From Sphingobacterium sp. CZ-UAM (lineage in GTDB: Bacteria; Bacteroidota; Bacteroidia; Sphingobacteriales; Sphingobacteriaceae), in assembly GCF_002000245.1 (NCBI RefSeq), contig NZ_MTCM01000009.1, positions 1 through 64,000 of the forward strand: a stretch of DNA of 64,000 nucleotides, given 5' to 3'. Of the stretch, positions 1-8,372 are shown piece by piece. The notes beneath the pieces are model-generated. The model saw only the letters and a list, made by a program, of their open reading frames with translations, ran no database searches and was not told the origin of the DNA. Position numbers and translations under genes: made by a program. The first letter of the stretch is position 1, and each line of letters opens with the position of its first letter.

Positions 1-41
1 GATGGTATTGCCGTAACAGGTGGGAGAGTAGGTCGGTGCCT
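1..41 (+). rRNA. 5S ribosomal RNA, 3' end (partial)
   Basis: The window opens inside a 5S rRNA gene. The run GGTGGGAGAGTAGGTCGGTG followed by CC is the conserved 3' arm of bacterial 5S rRNA, which pairs with the missing 5' end. A T-run and a strong hairpin follow directly, as expected at the end of an rRNA operon. The 5' part of the gene and the 16S and 23S genes must lie upstream of the window. Confidence 0.9.
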
Positions 42-52
42 TTTTTTACACG

Positions 53-87
53 GAAGCCCTTGCTGGAAACAGTCAAGGGCTTCTTTC
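53..87 (+). terminator. rRNA operon terminator
   Basis: GAAGCCCTT (53-61) pairs with AAGGGCTTC (75-83), closing a short loop, and is followed by T-rich sequence. It sits just after the 5S rRNA end. Confidence 0.85.
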
Positions 88-179
88 GTTTGCATACTTT
101 TGCTGCTGCTGTTTTTCCCATTATACAATTAGTAATTCTAAGAGATATTATCTAATTTAGTTATTACAGCAATGTATAC

Positions 180-1067
180 ATGATGAAAACTAAACAGATA
201 TCCTTACTCGGTATTTTACTCGTATTTTTCCTTATCAGCAATAGCCTAAAAGTGCAGGGACAGTCATTGGATGATGGTGTTCTGCGTATATTGGCCATCG
301 GGAACAGTTTTTCGGAGGACGCGATTGAGCAGAATCTGTATGAATTGGCCAAAGCTGGAAAGAAAAAAATCGTAATTGGTAATCTCTATATCGGTGGTGC
401 TCCATTGAGCTTGCATGTAAGTAATGCGAAGGAAGATAAGCCGGCTTATCGCTATCGGAAGATCAATTTGGAAGGGCATATGTCCGAGAAGGCAAACGAA
501 CGGCTATCAGAGGCTTTGGTTGACGAAGCTTGGGATTACATCAGTTTCCAGCAGGCGAGCCCGCTTTCAGGAGATTATGACTCCTATGCGAAAGATCTGC
601 CACTTTTGTATGATTATGTCACAAAACATGTGAAGTATCCGGAGACGCACTATATATTGCATCAAACCTGGGCTTATCAAAATGGTTCGACACATGAAGG
701 TTTTGTTCGCTATAACCGTGATCAGAATGCGATGTATACGGCCATTGTAAATACTTCTCAGGAAGTCTTTAACTGGGGGAATTTTCATGTATTGGTACCT
801 TCGGGTACTGCTATCCAGAATGCGCGGTCCAGCTATTTAGGCGATCAATTCACACGAGATGGCTATCATCTTAACCTTGATTATGGCCGTTTTGTTGCGG
901 CCTGTACCTGGTACGAAGCGCTATTTAAAGAAAACGTTGTCAATAATGCTTTTTTGCCACTTAAAGTAAGCTATATTGAAGGACAGATAGCACGGGAGGC
1001 CGCACATCAAGCCGTGAGATCTCCTTATGGAGTTACTGTATTGAAGGATTTTCAATTAATGAAATAA
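180..1067 (+). CDS. DUF4886 (SGNH-like) exported protein
   Basis: Residues 1-28 form a signal peptide (KTKQ, a hydrophobic stretch, then VQGQS), so the protein is exported. The mature part begins with LRILAIGNSFSEDA (about 36-48), the hallmark of DUF4886. This family has the SGNH-hydrolase fold, and the GNS motif supplies the candidate nucleophile Ser43. Near the C-terminus DGYHL (D227, H230) matches the Asp/His pair of SGNH block V. The family is known mostly from Bacteroidota polysaccharide loci and is presumed to be an esterase; the substrate here is unknown. Two adjacent ATG codons (180 and 183) are possible starts. A DinB-like gene begins 9 bp after the stop, so the two are probably co-transcribed. 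Confidence 0.85.
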   Translation: MMKTKQISLLGILLVFFLISNSLKVQGQSLDDGVLRILAIGNSFSEDAIEQNLYELAKAGKKKIVIGNLYIGGAPLSLHVSNAKEDKPAYRYRKINLEGHMSEKANERLSEALVDEAWDYISFQQASPLSGDYDSYAKDLPLLYDYVTKHVKYPETHYILHQTWAYQNGSTHEGFVRYNRDQNAMYTAIVNTSQEVFNWGNFHVLVPSGTAIQNARSSYLGDQFTRDGYHLNLDYGRFVAACTWYEALFKENVVNNAFLPLKVSYIEGQIAREAAHQAVRSPYGVTVLKDFQLMK

Positions 1068-1076
1068 TATATTTAT

Positions 1077-1580
1077 ATGAGTATTAAAAAAAGCTATTTA
1101 ATCGAATTGGATCACGAAACAAAAAATACCAGACGTGTTTTGGATCGGATACCAAATGAAAAACTGGATTGGCGACCGCACGAAAAATCAATGACTTTAG
1201 GGGAGCTCGCAGCCCATGTTGTGGAGTTACATGGTTGGGTGTCTAAAGCGATACCAAAGGATGCATTTGATTTTAAGGTAGATTATCATCCACTGAAAGT
1301 ATCTTCGGTAGAAGAACTGAAATTGATTCTTTCTGAAGGGTTAAAGACAAACAAAGCCGCCATAGAAAATATAGCAGAAGATGACTGGTATAAGGACTGG
1401 GTGTTAAAATCTGGAGATTATGAAATAGCACGTTTACCACGCGCTGGCGCCATACGTTTTATTGTTAATAACCATATTGTCCATCACCGTGGACAGCTGA
1501 CTGTATATTTACGGTTACTCGGCATTCCGGTGCCCGGATTATACGGACCTTCGGCAGATGAACCAATGCCCAGTATATAA
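1077..1580 (+). CDS. DinB-like putative metal-dependent protein
   Basis: A 167-residue four-helix-bundle protein of the DinB/YfiT type. The expected metal-binding histidines are visible: H47 in LAAHVVELHGW, and H133 and H137 in NNHIVHHRGQL. Proteins of this superfamily are either thiol-dependent S-transferases (mycothiol or bacillithiol) or uncharacterised damage-inducible proteins, so the exact reaction cannot be read from sequence. It lies 9 bp after the DUF4886 gene and ends before a perfect inverted-repeat terminator shared with sucD. A second, only distantly similar DinB-like gene occurs at 8372-8869. Confidence 0.85.
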   Translation: MSIKKSYLIELDHETKNTRRVLDRIPNEKLDWRPHEKSMTLGELAAHVVELHGWVSKAIPKDAFDFKVDYHPLKVSSVEELKLILSEGLKTNKAAIENIAEDDWYKDWVLKSGDYEIARLPRAGAIRFIVNNHIVHHRGQLTVYLRLLGIPVPGLYGPSADEPMPSI

Positions 1581-1610
1581 TACCATTTTGAATATAGTAT
1601 AGAAAAATAG

Positions 1611-1655
1611 ATATAAAAATAAAGGGGATCAATTTGATCCCCTTTATTTTTATAT
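1611..1655. terminator. Bidirectional terminator, perfect 22-bp inverted repeat
   Basis: Bases 1611-1632 are the exact reverse complement of 1634-1655. The core is GGGGATCAA/TTGATCCCC with A/T-rich arms that give a U-tract in either direction. It lies between the convergent DinB-like gene and sucD. Confidence 0.9.
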
Positions 1656-1669
1656 GCTTGATTGCCTAA

Positions 1670-2542
1670 TTATTTAGCCAATTCTTCAGCGATTGCTTTT
1701 CCGATCTCAGCTGGAGATTCAACTACACGGATACCACACTCACGCATGATTTTCATTTTTGCGGCAGCAGTATCATCAGCACCACCAACGATTGCACCAG
1801 CATGGCCCATACGACGTCCTGGAGGCGCTGTTTGACCAGCGATAAAACCTACAACAGGTTTAGTACCGTGTTCCTTGATCCAACGTGCAGCTTCAGCTTC
1901 CATTCCACCACCGATCTCGCCGATCATGATGATAGCTTCAGTTTCTGGGTCATTCATTAATAATTCAACAGCTTCTTTAGTTGTTGTACCGATGATAGGG
2001 TCACCACCGATTCCGATAGCTGTCGTGATTCCTAATCCAGCTTTTACAGTCTGATCTACTGCTTCATAAGTTAAAGTTCCCGATTTAGAAACAACACCTA
2101 CGTTACCTTTTTTGAAGATAAATCCTGGCATAATACCGATTTTAGCTTCACCTGCAGTGATAATACCGGGGCAGTTAGGACCGATCAAACGAGATTTTTT
2201 GTCGCTCAAGTAAGATTTTACCTGGATCATGTCTTTTGTAGGGATACCCTCAGTAATACATACAATCACTTCGATACCCGCAGCGGCAGCTTCCATGATT
2301 GCATCTGCAGCAAATGCTGGAGGTACAAAGATAATAGAAACATTAGCTCCTGTAGCGTCTACTGCATCTTGAACAGTGTTGAATACAGGACGGTCTAAGT
2401 GTTGTTGACCACCTTTACCAGGAGTCACACCACCAACTACATTTGTTCCGTACTCAATCATTTGAGTCGCATGGTAAGTACCTTCGTTTCCAGTGAAACC
2501 TTGAACGATTACTTTTGAATCTTTATTAACTAATACACTCAT
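1670..2542 (-). CDS. sucD: Succinyl-CoA ligase (ADP-forming) alpha subunit
   Basis: SucD is the alpha subunit of the TCA-cycle enzyme that interconverts succinyl-CoA and succinate with substrate-level phosphorylation. The N-terminal CoA-binding domain is present (VIVQGFTGNEGTYHA near residues 10-24), as is the family signature GHAGAIVGG with the phosphorylated His at about residue 247. The length of 290 residues is typical. An upstream in-frame ATG at 2566 was rejected because it falls inside a TAnnTTTG promoter box (2564-2571); starting at 2542 gives MSVLVNKDSK, which fits the family. The beta-subunit gene sucC is not adjacent, which is common in this phylum. A succinate CoA-transferase gene sits 3.3 kb away and acts on the same substrate pair. 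Confidence 0.97.
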   Translation of the reverse strand: MSVLVNKDSKVIVQGFTGNEGTYHATQMIEYGTNVVGGVTPGKGGQQHLDRPVFNTVQDAVDATGANVSIIFVPPAFAADAIMEAAAAGIEVIVCITEGIPTKDMIQVKSYLSDKKSRLIGPNCPGIITAGEAKIGIMPGFIFKKGNVGVVSKSGTLTYEAVDQTVKAGLGITTAIGIGGDPIIGTTTKEAVELLMNDPETEAIIMIGEIGGGMEAEAARWIKEHGTKPVVGFIAGQTAPPGRRMGHAGAIVGGADDTAAAKMKIMRECGIRVVESPAEIGKAIAEELAK

Positions 2543-2563
2543 TTCTTCTTTAAATTTTGCACA

Positions 2564-2571
2564 CAAATCTA
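2564..2571 (-). promoter_or_regulatory. sucD promoter -7 box
   Basis: TAGATTTG on the minus strand matches the Bacteroidota TAnnTTTG box. It predicts a leader of about 18 nt before the ATG at 2542 and excludes the upstream ATG. Confidence 0.6.
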
Positions 2572-2632
2572 CTATTTTGCTTTCTAAAATGGAAGTAATG
2601 TGGATACGAATATGACCTTTATTGATAAATTT

Positions 2633-3166
2633 TTAGTTCAGATTGCGTTTTTGGATAAAATCCCAAAGGATAATGCCAATTGCGACAGATACATTAAGCG
2701 AATGCTTGGTGCCATATTGAGGGATTTCGATACAACTGTCGATCTTTTCCATCACCGCTTCATCTACACCATTAACCTCATTTCCAAAAATTAACGCATA
2801 CTTTTTATCGGACTTTGGCTCAAATTGATGTAACATGACACTATCATCGGCTTGTTCGATGGCAATGATTGTATAGCCTTCCAATTTTAGCTGCGTTACG
2901 ACATCGGTCGTTTCTGTATGGTATTCCCAAGACACAGATTGCGTTGCACCTAAAGCCGTTTTTTCGATTTCCCGGTGCGGCGGCGTTCCGGTAATACCAC
3001 ATAAATATATTTTTTCAATGGCAAATCCGTCGGCTGTACGAAAGGCTGAACCTACGTTGTGCATACTGCGAACATTGTCCAAAACGATTGCGATAGGTGT
3101 TTTTTCTTGCTTTTTAAACGATTCAACGTCTGTACGTTGAAGTTCATCCATCGATAATTTTTGCAT
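2633..3166 (-). CDS. TrmH-family (SpoU) RNA 2'-O-methyltransferase
   Basis: A 177-residue SPOUT methyltransferase that should transfer methyl from SAM to a ribose 2'-OH of tRNA or rRNA. All three SpoU motifs are seen: NVGSAFRTAD (about 37-46), LIFGNEVNGVDE and IPQYGTKHSLNVSVA; the last two build the trefoil knot that binds SAM. It consists of the catalytic domain alone, without the N-terminal substrate-binding domain of longer family members. The target nucleotide is unknown. The start at 3166 gives MQKLSMDELQR, resembling the usual beginning of Bacteroidota members; an alternative ATG is at 3151. The -7 box lies only 4 nt upstream of 3166, so the mRNA may be leaderless. It is divergent from rpsT. 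Confidence 0.93.
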   Translation of the reverse strand: MQKLSMDELQRTDVESFKKQEKTPIAIVLDNVRSMHNVGSAFRTADGFAIEKIYLCGITGTPPHREIEKTALGATQSVSWEYHTETTDVVTQLKLEGYTIIAIEQADDSVMLHQFEPKSDKKYALIFGNEVNGVDEAVMEKIDSCIEIPQYGTKHSLNVSVAIGIILWDFIQKRNLN

Positions 3167-3169
3167 GTT

Positions 3170-3178
3170 GCAAATATA
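3170..3178 (-). promoter_or_regulatory. Promoter -7 box of the TrmH-family gene
   Basis: TATATTTGC on the minus strand is a full match to TAnnTTTGC. Only four bases separate its G from the ATG at 3166, so the transcript would begin at or next to the start codon. Confidence 0.6.
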
Positions 3179-3202
3179 CTAAACCTAAAAAATAAAATAG
3201 AT

Positions 3203-3234
3203 TTTGAATATTGAAAATAAGGTGTTATTTTTGC
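3203..3234 (+). promoter_or_regulatory. rpsT promoter (-33 TTTG and -7 TATTTTTGC)
   Basis: TTTG at 3203-3206, 19 intervening bases, then TATTTTTGC at 3226-3234: a textbook Bacteroidota housekeeping promoter. The predicted leader is about 42 nt before the rpsT ATG. Confidence 0.8.
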
Positions 3235-3279
3235 AGTCCGAATTACAAGAAAAAATTGAATAAAAATTAGCTAAAAAAA

Positions 3280-3534
3280 ATGGCAAATCATAAATCAGCG
3301 ATCAAAAGAATTAGAGCAAACGCTACTAAACGTTTAAGAAACCGTTACCAAGCAAAAACTACTCGTAACGCGATTAAAAAATTACGTCACACAACTTCTG
3401 CAGAAGAAGCAAAAACATTGTTACCACGCGTAATTTCTATGCTTGATCGTTTGGCAAAGAAAAATGTGATCCACAAGAAAAAAGCTTCTAACAACAAATC
3501 TAAGTTAACTAAATTCGTTAACGGTTTAGCGTAA
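3280..3534 (+). CDS. rpsT: 30S ribosomal protein S20
   Basis: S20 is a primary 16S rRNA binder of the small ribosomal subunit. The 84-residue, very basic, all-helical protein begins MANHKSAIKRIRANATKR, a canonical S20 N-terminus, and ends with Lys-rich helices (NVIHKKKASNNKSKLTKF). It is monocistronic, with its own consensus promoter and a hairpin terminator immediately after the stop. Confidence 0.98.
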   Translation: MANHKSAIKRIRANATKRLRNRYQAKTTRNAIKKLRHTTSAEEAKTLLPRVISMLDRLAKKNVIHKKKASNNKSKLTKFVNGLA

Positions 3535-3553
3535 GCTTTCTGTATAGATATTG

Positions 3554-3582
3554 AGGGGTACAGCTCGCTGTATCCCTTTTCT
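3554..3582 (+). terminator. rpsT terminator
   Basis: GGGGTACAG and CTGTATCCC form a 9-bp stem with one G-U pair around a CTCG loop, followed by TTTTCTTT. Confidence 0.8.
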
Positions 3583-3626
3583 TTATGTTATATACTTTGG
3601 ATTTCTCTTTCCAAGCGAATAGTAAT

Positions 3627-3658
3627 AAAAAAAAGCATCGGTACTGATGCTTTTTTTT
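3627..3658. terminator. Bidirectional terminator between rpsT and the DUF1080 gene
   Basis: A run of eight A plus GCATC pairs with GATGC plus eight T, a stem of up to 13 bp with U-tracts on both strands. It ends the minus-strand DUF1080 transcript and backs up the rpsT terminator. Confidence 0.85.
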
Positions 3659-3674
3659 ATTTATCGTTGATAGA

Positions 3675-4526
3675 TTATTGCTTTAAATTGGGTAACAATT
3701 CCGCAATGACCTTTTTCAATTTATTGGGATCCTTCATATAAGGTTCCAGATCATATAGCTCCACTTTTTTGAAATCGATCGGATGGCTTTCACTTTGTAG
3801 AGAAATAGTTCCTTTTTTCAATAACTGTCCGTCTTTTTTTACTGCAGGATCAAAATCGGTCACATTGCCTCCCCCGATTTGAGGTTTCGTATATTGCAAT
3901 ACCACTTTGTCTTCCATAATATGTTGTACAAGTGAATCACCCAATACCAGAAAATCAGCTGTTACCCATTGGTCTCCAGCATATGTCTTTGACGTTGAGC
4001 TGATGCAGTGTGGTGTAAATAGTTTGTTGTCGATAACGACGTTTGTTCCAGGGGTACACAGATTACTCGTTGTGCGTTCGTCTTTGCCATTACCTCCTAA
4101 GAGCTGGCCTTCGATAGATATGGGGAAATCTTGATCCACACCCATAGTTTTAGGATCTTGTCCATGTAGCATAGCCCCGCTGTTACGCCAGGCCCAGCCC
4201 TCACCTCCCGGTGCCTGTTCGCCTACAAAACGATAGGTGACACGTAATAAATAAGCAGAAAATTCTTTATCATAGAATAGATGGCCATATTGAAAATTGA
4301 AGTTGTCGTAACCATCATATCTGACTTTTAATAGACCATCTTCGACACGAAATGTGTTTTTGTAGTTATCACCAACCTTGTGATTTCGAATTTTAGGAGT
4401 CCAATTTTTTAAATCTTTCCCATTGAACAATTGAATGGGTTTAGGTTTTTTGTCTTGAGAATTGCCAAATACGGAAGTGCTGAGTAATAAAATTCCAGCA
4501 CCATAGATAATATGTTTGAATTTCAT
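3675..4526 (-). CDS. DUF1080 (3-keto-disaccharide hydrolase-like) exported protein
   Basis: Residues 1-21 form a signal peptide (MKFKHII, hydrophobic core, VFGNS). The mature protein is a DUF1080 domain, a laminin-G/concanavalin-like beta sandwich: it opens with PIQLFNGKDLKNWTPKIR and carries the GHLFYDKEFSAYLLRVTYRF, WRNSGAMLHGQD and QSESHPIDFKKVELYDLE blocks. The family is now also called 3-keto-disaccharide hydrolase; a role in carbohydrate breakdown at the cell surface or periplasm is inferred. It is followed upstream on the same strand by an AraC-type regulator gene after a gap of about 40 bp, so the two may be co-transcribed or functionally linked. Confidence 0.85.
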   Translation of the reverse strand: MKFKHIIYGAGILLLSTSVFGNSQDKKPKPIQLFNGKDLKNWTPKIRNHKVGDNYKNTFRVEDGLLKVRYDGYDNFNFQYGHLFYDKEFSAYLLRVTYRFVGEQAPGGEGWAWRNSGAMLHGQDPKTMGVDQDFPISIEGQLLGGNGKDERTTSNLCTPGTNVVIDNKLFTPHCISSTSKTYAGDQWVTADFLVLGDSLVQHIMEDKVVLQYTKPQIGGGNVTDFDPAVKKDGQLLKKGTISLQSESHPIDFKKVELYDLEPYMKDPNKLKKVIAELLPNLKQ

Positions 4527-4565
4527 CCTGAATTAGGTTTATTGACCTAAATTAGGGAAACATTT

Positions 4566-5399
4566 TTAAATAAGCAATTCTTTTTGCTTGACATACTCGC
4601 TGGGACGAATACCTACCACTTTATTGAATGTATTGCTAAATGTTGGTAAGCTATTATACCCAACTTTCAGAGCCACTTCATTGACACTTAGTTTTTCATC
4701 CAATAGTAACTTGAGCGCAGTCAACATTCTCAGGATGGTATAGTATTGGATAAATGACATATTCAATTCCTTCTGAAAGAGTCTTGCCAATGTGCGTTCG
4801 CTGATATTAAAGAGGCTTGCAAGTTTTTTGAAACTTACATTTTCTTCGATATTTTCTTCTAGGTAAGTAACAATGTCTTTTAATTTCTGATGGCTTGGAT
4901 AAGGCAAAGCCAAAGGAAGTTCGTGCAACGATAACTCAGGTAGAATCAGTTTAAATGCAGTTGCCAAACTATATTTCGGTTCTTCTACTGGGAATATATT
5001 GCCATTCCAACGGTTGGTAAACATGATCAATTCAATTAATAGATCGTTTACAGGGTAGATCCCCATTTTGCTGTAGAATGCTGTATCATTATTCGTTTTT
5101 GGAAAATAAAGATTACGCATCACTACCTCAGGGGTGCTTGGATGAATACTGTGCTTGATTCCAGCAGGAATCCATAGATAATGCCGGGCAGGGAGAAAAT
5201 ATGATTTTTCATCTGTTTTTATAAAAACAACACCACCTTCTGTATATAAAAATTGATCCTTTTCATGACAATGCTCAGTGATATGATTTTCTGCTATGAT
5301 AGCGTGATGGCAATAGATGCTATCTTCAAATGAATCAACCTCTGTCATGTAATAGCGGTTGACATATTTCGCATCGCTCTTTGTATCTTGTATGTTCAT
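4566..5399 (-). CDS. AraC-family transcriptional regulator
   Basis: The N-terminal half has a cupin-like AraC ligand-binding fold (ENHITEHCHEKDQFLY, LWIPAGIKHSIHP), and the C-terminal 90 residues form a double helix-turn-helix with the AraC signature around LKVGYNSLPTFSNTFNKVVG followed by IRPSEYVKQ. Length is 277 residues. An upstream ATG at 5423 was rejected because it lies within the promoter -7 box (5420-5428); starting at 5399 gives MNIQDTKSDAK and a leader of about 17 nt. It is upstream of, and in the same direction as, the DUF1080 gene, which is a plausible target. The inducer is unknown. Confidence 0.9.
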   Translation of the reverse strand: MNIQDTKSDAKYVNRYYMTEVDSFEDSIYCHHAIIAENHITEHCHEKDQFLYTEGGVVFIKTDEKSYFLPARHYLWIPAGIKHSIHPSTPEVVMRNLYFPKTNNDTAFYSKMGIYPVNDLLIELIMFTNRWNGNIFPVEEPKYSLATAFKLILPELSLHELPLALPYPSHQKLKDIVTYLEENIEENVSFKKLASLFNISERTLARLFQKELNMSFIQYYTILRMLTALKLLLDEKLSVNEVALKVGYNSLPTFSNTFNKVVGIRPSEYVKQKELLI

Positions 5400-5419
5400 T
5401 TTTCCTATAAAACTACGCC

Positions 5420-5428
5420 GCAAAGGTA
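5420..5428 (-). promoter_or_regulatory. AraC-family gene promoter -7 box
   Basis: TACCTTTGC on the minus strand matches TAnnTTTGC exactly and decides the start codon of the downstream AraC gene (5399 rather than 5423). Confidence 0.65.
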
Positions 5429-5835
5429 AGACTTTTTTGCTAGACCTGACCGTATGGCGATTAAAGTGAGTGTATGCTTACAATAAAATTGCAATTAAAT
5501 AGCAAGCGAGTTAGTATTTACTTACTTGAATTTTAATTTATTATTTATAAGTGACTGAAAATTAGGTTTATATGAAATTTGATTCTGTTTTCATGAAATA
5601 GCATGAAATATTTTTTTTGGGTATATTGTTGAAATACAGTTTGTTAATACTGGTTAGTCTCTATTGAATAATTTTGTGTCAAATGGTAATAAATTCACGC
5701 TAGAAAAAAGCGTTAAAATTGTTTGTTTTGGAGATGTTTACGGGAGCCAAATATCTTTCGAAATAGCAAGTGAAAATAGGTTTCAATTTCTTAAGTTTAC
5801 ATGAATAGCTTAAAAAAAATAAAATTATAGGGATT
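5429..5835. other. Intergenic region between AraC gene and CoA-transferase gene
   Basis: About 410 bp of AT-rich sequence without a credible ORF. It holds divergent promoters. For the plus strand, TAATTTTG at 5669-5676 matches TAnnTTTG and would give a long leader of about 155 nt before the ATG at 5836. The direct repeat ATGAAAT...CATGAAAT around 5590-5610 was noted but has no clear meaning. Confidence 0.5.
5669..5676 (+). promoter_or_regulatory. Candidate promoter -7 box for succinate CoA-transferase
   Basis: TAATTTTG matches the Bacteroidota TAnnTTTG box upstream of the CoA-transferase gene. The leader would be unusually long for this genome, so a nearer non-consensus promoter is possible. 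Confidence 0.35.
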
Positions 5836-7329
5836 ATGGCTTACGAAAGGATAAAAATTCAGAGCTTACACGATAAGGTTATTACAGCGACTGAAGCAGC
5901 AAAATTATTTAAGGACGGTATGGTTGTTGGGTCAAGCGGTTTCACTAAAGCTGGCGATAGCAAAGTTGTATTACCAGCTCTTGCTGAAAGAGCCAAAGAG
6001 GATCCTTTAAAAATAACATTGATTACAGGAGCTTCTTTAGGGCATGGTACAGACGGTAAGTTGGCTGAGGCTGGAGCCTTATCCAAACGGATGCCTTTTC
6101 AAGTAGATCGTACCCTCCGCAATAAGATCAATGCTGGAGACGTACTTTTTATTGATCAGCATTTAAGCGAGACGGCTGAACTGCTGCACAATAAAAATCT
6201 TCCACAAGTTGATATCGCTGTTTTAGAGGTTGCTGCGATCGAATCCGACGGTAGTATAGTTCCAACGACTTCGGTTGGAAATTCAGCTACCTTTGCCGCA
6301 TTGGCAAAACAGGTGATTTTGGAAGTCAATACCGCTATACCGACCACGATTAAAGGGATACATGATATCTATCAGGCAGAGGACTATCCGCGCCGTAATG
6401 TGATCCCTATTGTAGCCCCTGAAAATAAAATTGGTCGAAAGACAATCCCATTGGATCCTAGTAAAATTGTGGGTATTGTATTTACCAATGAGTTGGATAG
6501 CCCGGCCGATATCGCCGAACCAGACGTCAAAACAACAGCAATAGCAAAGCATATATTGGCTTTTTTTGAAACTGAAGTGGAACTCGGACATCTATCCGAG
6601 AGTTTGATGCCTCTCCAGGCTGGCATTGGGAAAGTTGCTAATGCGGTACTGACAGGTTTTATCCATAGTAAATTCCATAATTTAACCATGTTTTCGGAGG
6701 TATTACAGGATAGTACATTTGACTTAATTGATGCAGGTAAACTGGATTTTGCGTCGGCTTCTTCCATTACTGTATCCGCAGAATGTTATTCACGTGTATT
6801 TGACCATTTGGACAAGTACCGCGACAAGATCGTGTTGCGCCCCCAAAACATATCCAACACACCTGGATTGATCAAACGTTTGGGGATTATTGCGATTAAT
6901 ACAGCGATAGAATTTGATATTTATGGCAATGTAAACTCCACGCATACTTCAGGCACCAACATTATGAATGGAATAGGAGGCTCTGGAGATTTTGCACGGA
7001 ATGCCTACTTAAGCATCTTTGTCACACAAGCAGCTTCTAAGGGCGATACGATTTCCCATATTGTTCCTATGGTATCTCATGTGGATCATACCGAGCATGA
7101 TGTCGATATTTTGGTGACAGATTATGGTTTGGCTGATTTGCGAGGCTTGGCACCTCGCGAAAGAGCTAAGGTTATCATTGAAAATTGTGTACATCCGGAT
7201 TTCAAAGCACAACTATTGGATTATTATAATCGTGCCTGTGAGCGGGGAGGACATACGCCACATTTATTGGAGGAAGCGTTCAGTTGGCATATCAACTTAA
7301 GAGAAAAGGGAACGATGAAGAAAGATTAA
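5836..7329 (+). CDS. Succinate CoA-transferase (acetyl-CoA hydrolase/transferase family)
   Basis: A 497-residue class I CoA-transferase of the Cat1/AarC type, which moves CoA between succinyl-CoA and acetate or a similar acid. Seen in order: the N-terminal GSSGFTKAGDSKVVLPALAE block, the middle VGIVFTNELDSPADIAEPD block, MFSEVLQD with the candidate catalytic Glu288 that forms the glutamyl-CoA intermediate, and the NGIGGSGDFARNAYLS glycine-rich CoA-site segment. It is monocistronic with a hairpin terminator after the stop. It could bypass or complement SucCD in acetate metabolism; specificity for succinate rather than other acids is inferred from overall similarity. Confidence 0.9.
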   Translation: MAYERIKIQSLHDKVITATEAAKLFKDGMVVGSSGFTKAGDSKVVLPALAERAKEDPLKITLITGASLGHGTDGKLAEAGALSKRMPFQVDRTLRNKINAGDVLFIDQHLSETAELLHNKNLPQVDIAVLEVAAIESDGSIVPTTSVGNSATFAALAKQVILEVNTAIPTTIKGIHDIYQAEDYPRRNVIPIVAPENKIGRKTIPLDPSKIVGIVFTNELDSPADIAEPDVKTTAIAKHILAFFETEVELGHLSESLMPLQAGIGKVANAVLTGFIHSKFHNLTMFSEVLQDSTFDLIDAGKLDFASASSITVSAECYSRVFDHLDKYRDKIVLRPQNISNTPGLIKRLGIIAINTAIEFDIYGNVNSTHTSGTNIMNGIGGSGDFARNAYLSIFVTQAASKGDTISHIVPMVSHVDHTEHDVDILVTDYGLADLRGLAPRERAKVIIENCVHPDFKAQLLDYYNRACERGGHTPHLLEEAFSWHINLREKGTMKKD

Positions 7330-7354
7330 TCGCATATATTGCAGCAATTAAAAA

Positions 7355-7396
7355 AGAATAGGGCTACTGAGGATTCAGTTAGCTCTATTCTCTTTT
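7355..7396 (+). terminator. Terminator of the CoA-transferase gene
   Basis: AGAATAGGGCTA (7355-7366) pairs with TAGCTCTATTCT (7380-7391) with one G-U pair and is followed by CTTTTAATTT. The rest of the gap to 7634 shows no gene or obvious element. Confidence 0.8.
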
Positions 7397-7634
7397 AATT
7401 TGGATCTATCCTCCCAGGGGTTCGTTTCAGATATTTTATCATTTGGGACTCGCCTTTATTTTTCTGACAGTGTTAATATTAAAACAATTATTCTGCTCAC
7501 TGTTTTGTTTTAAATCTTCAATTCCCAATAGGGGCAGTTGTTACTTTTCAAGACCTTTTCGCTAATCCAATTGTATTGGCGCTTTTGAAATATTTACATA
7601 CGTTTACCTATTCGTGAGACTTTCTTGCTGTTAT

Positions 7635-8372
7635 CTATAATGATTGTGCTACTTTGTTCCGATTGAGACCGATGATAATTTTCGTCCGAAACCATTGCTT
7701 GGTCTCTGGCGACTCAATCTGTTTTCGGTAGCGTTCTATGATTGTAGGATGGAATTTAGCGATGGTTTTGGCACCCCAACCGATTCCTTTTTTGACATGG
7801 AAATCCGTCGCATCAGATAGCGAAAGTAAAAGCCCGAACATTGTTTCCGTAAATTTTGGTGAAAGACCTTTCTTTACCGCGTAATGTGTCGCTACCCCGA
7901 TCGTACGGACAATCCATTTGTCTGAATAATTGGTCAATTGTTCTAATAAAGGTACTGTTTTTTCAGGGAATGTCAAGAGCGCATGTCCAAGGGCACGTTC
8001 ACCTACGATATCGCATATATACCATTGATCTCCGATGACAATATACGTACAAGCTCTTTGGATCGACTGTTCAAGATGTAAAGGCAGACGTAGTTGCAAG
8101 ATTATGCCTGCAATAACATAACTTCCCATTTCGTTCGTCGCGACCAGTGTATCCGTAAAGGCCAACTGTTCATTTTCAGGTATCCATAATGCCATTTCCA
8201 TTGCTGCGAATTCCAAAAGGGGAAAGCTAACTTTCTTTTTCAATAACCCTTCATGTATTGCCATAAGGAGTGCATTTTGCCCTTGATGTTTCCAACAGAA
8301 TTTTGCCTGCTCCAGAATCTCTCTGACACGGACCTTACTGGTGATCTTTTCCATTGGCACTATTTGATCCAT
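7635..8372 (-). CDS. DNA alkylation repair (AlkD-like HEAT-repeat) protein
   Basis: A 245-residue all-helical protein built of short HEAT-like repeats, resembling the AlkC/AlkD DNA-glycosylase superfamily. Features that fit are the DKWIVRTIGVATHYAVKKGL segment in the middle and the FHVKKGIGWGAKTIAKFHP segment near the C-terminus, typical of the positively charged concave surface. Known members excise N3- and N7-alkylated purines. Its ATG overlaps the stop of the DinB-like gene by one base (TAATG), so the pair is translationally coupled. Assignment rests on fold-level resemblance; activity is not certain. Confidence 0.7.
   Translation of the reverse strand: MDQIVPMEKITSKVRVREILEQAKFCWKHQGQNALLMAIHEGLLKKKVSFPLLEFAAMEMALWIPENEQLAFTDTLVATNEMGSYVIAGIILQLRLPLHLEQSIQRACTYIVIGDQWYICDIVGERALGHALLTFPEKTVPLLEQLTNYSDKWIVRTIGVATHYAVKKGLSPKFTETMFGLLLSLSDATDFHVKKGIGWGAKTIAKFHPTIIERYRKQIESPETKQWFRTKIIIGLNRNKVAQSL

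Noticed and set aside
2543..2566. Upstream ATG for sucD
   Set aside because: It overlaps the promoter -7 box and adds residues not found in SucD proteins.
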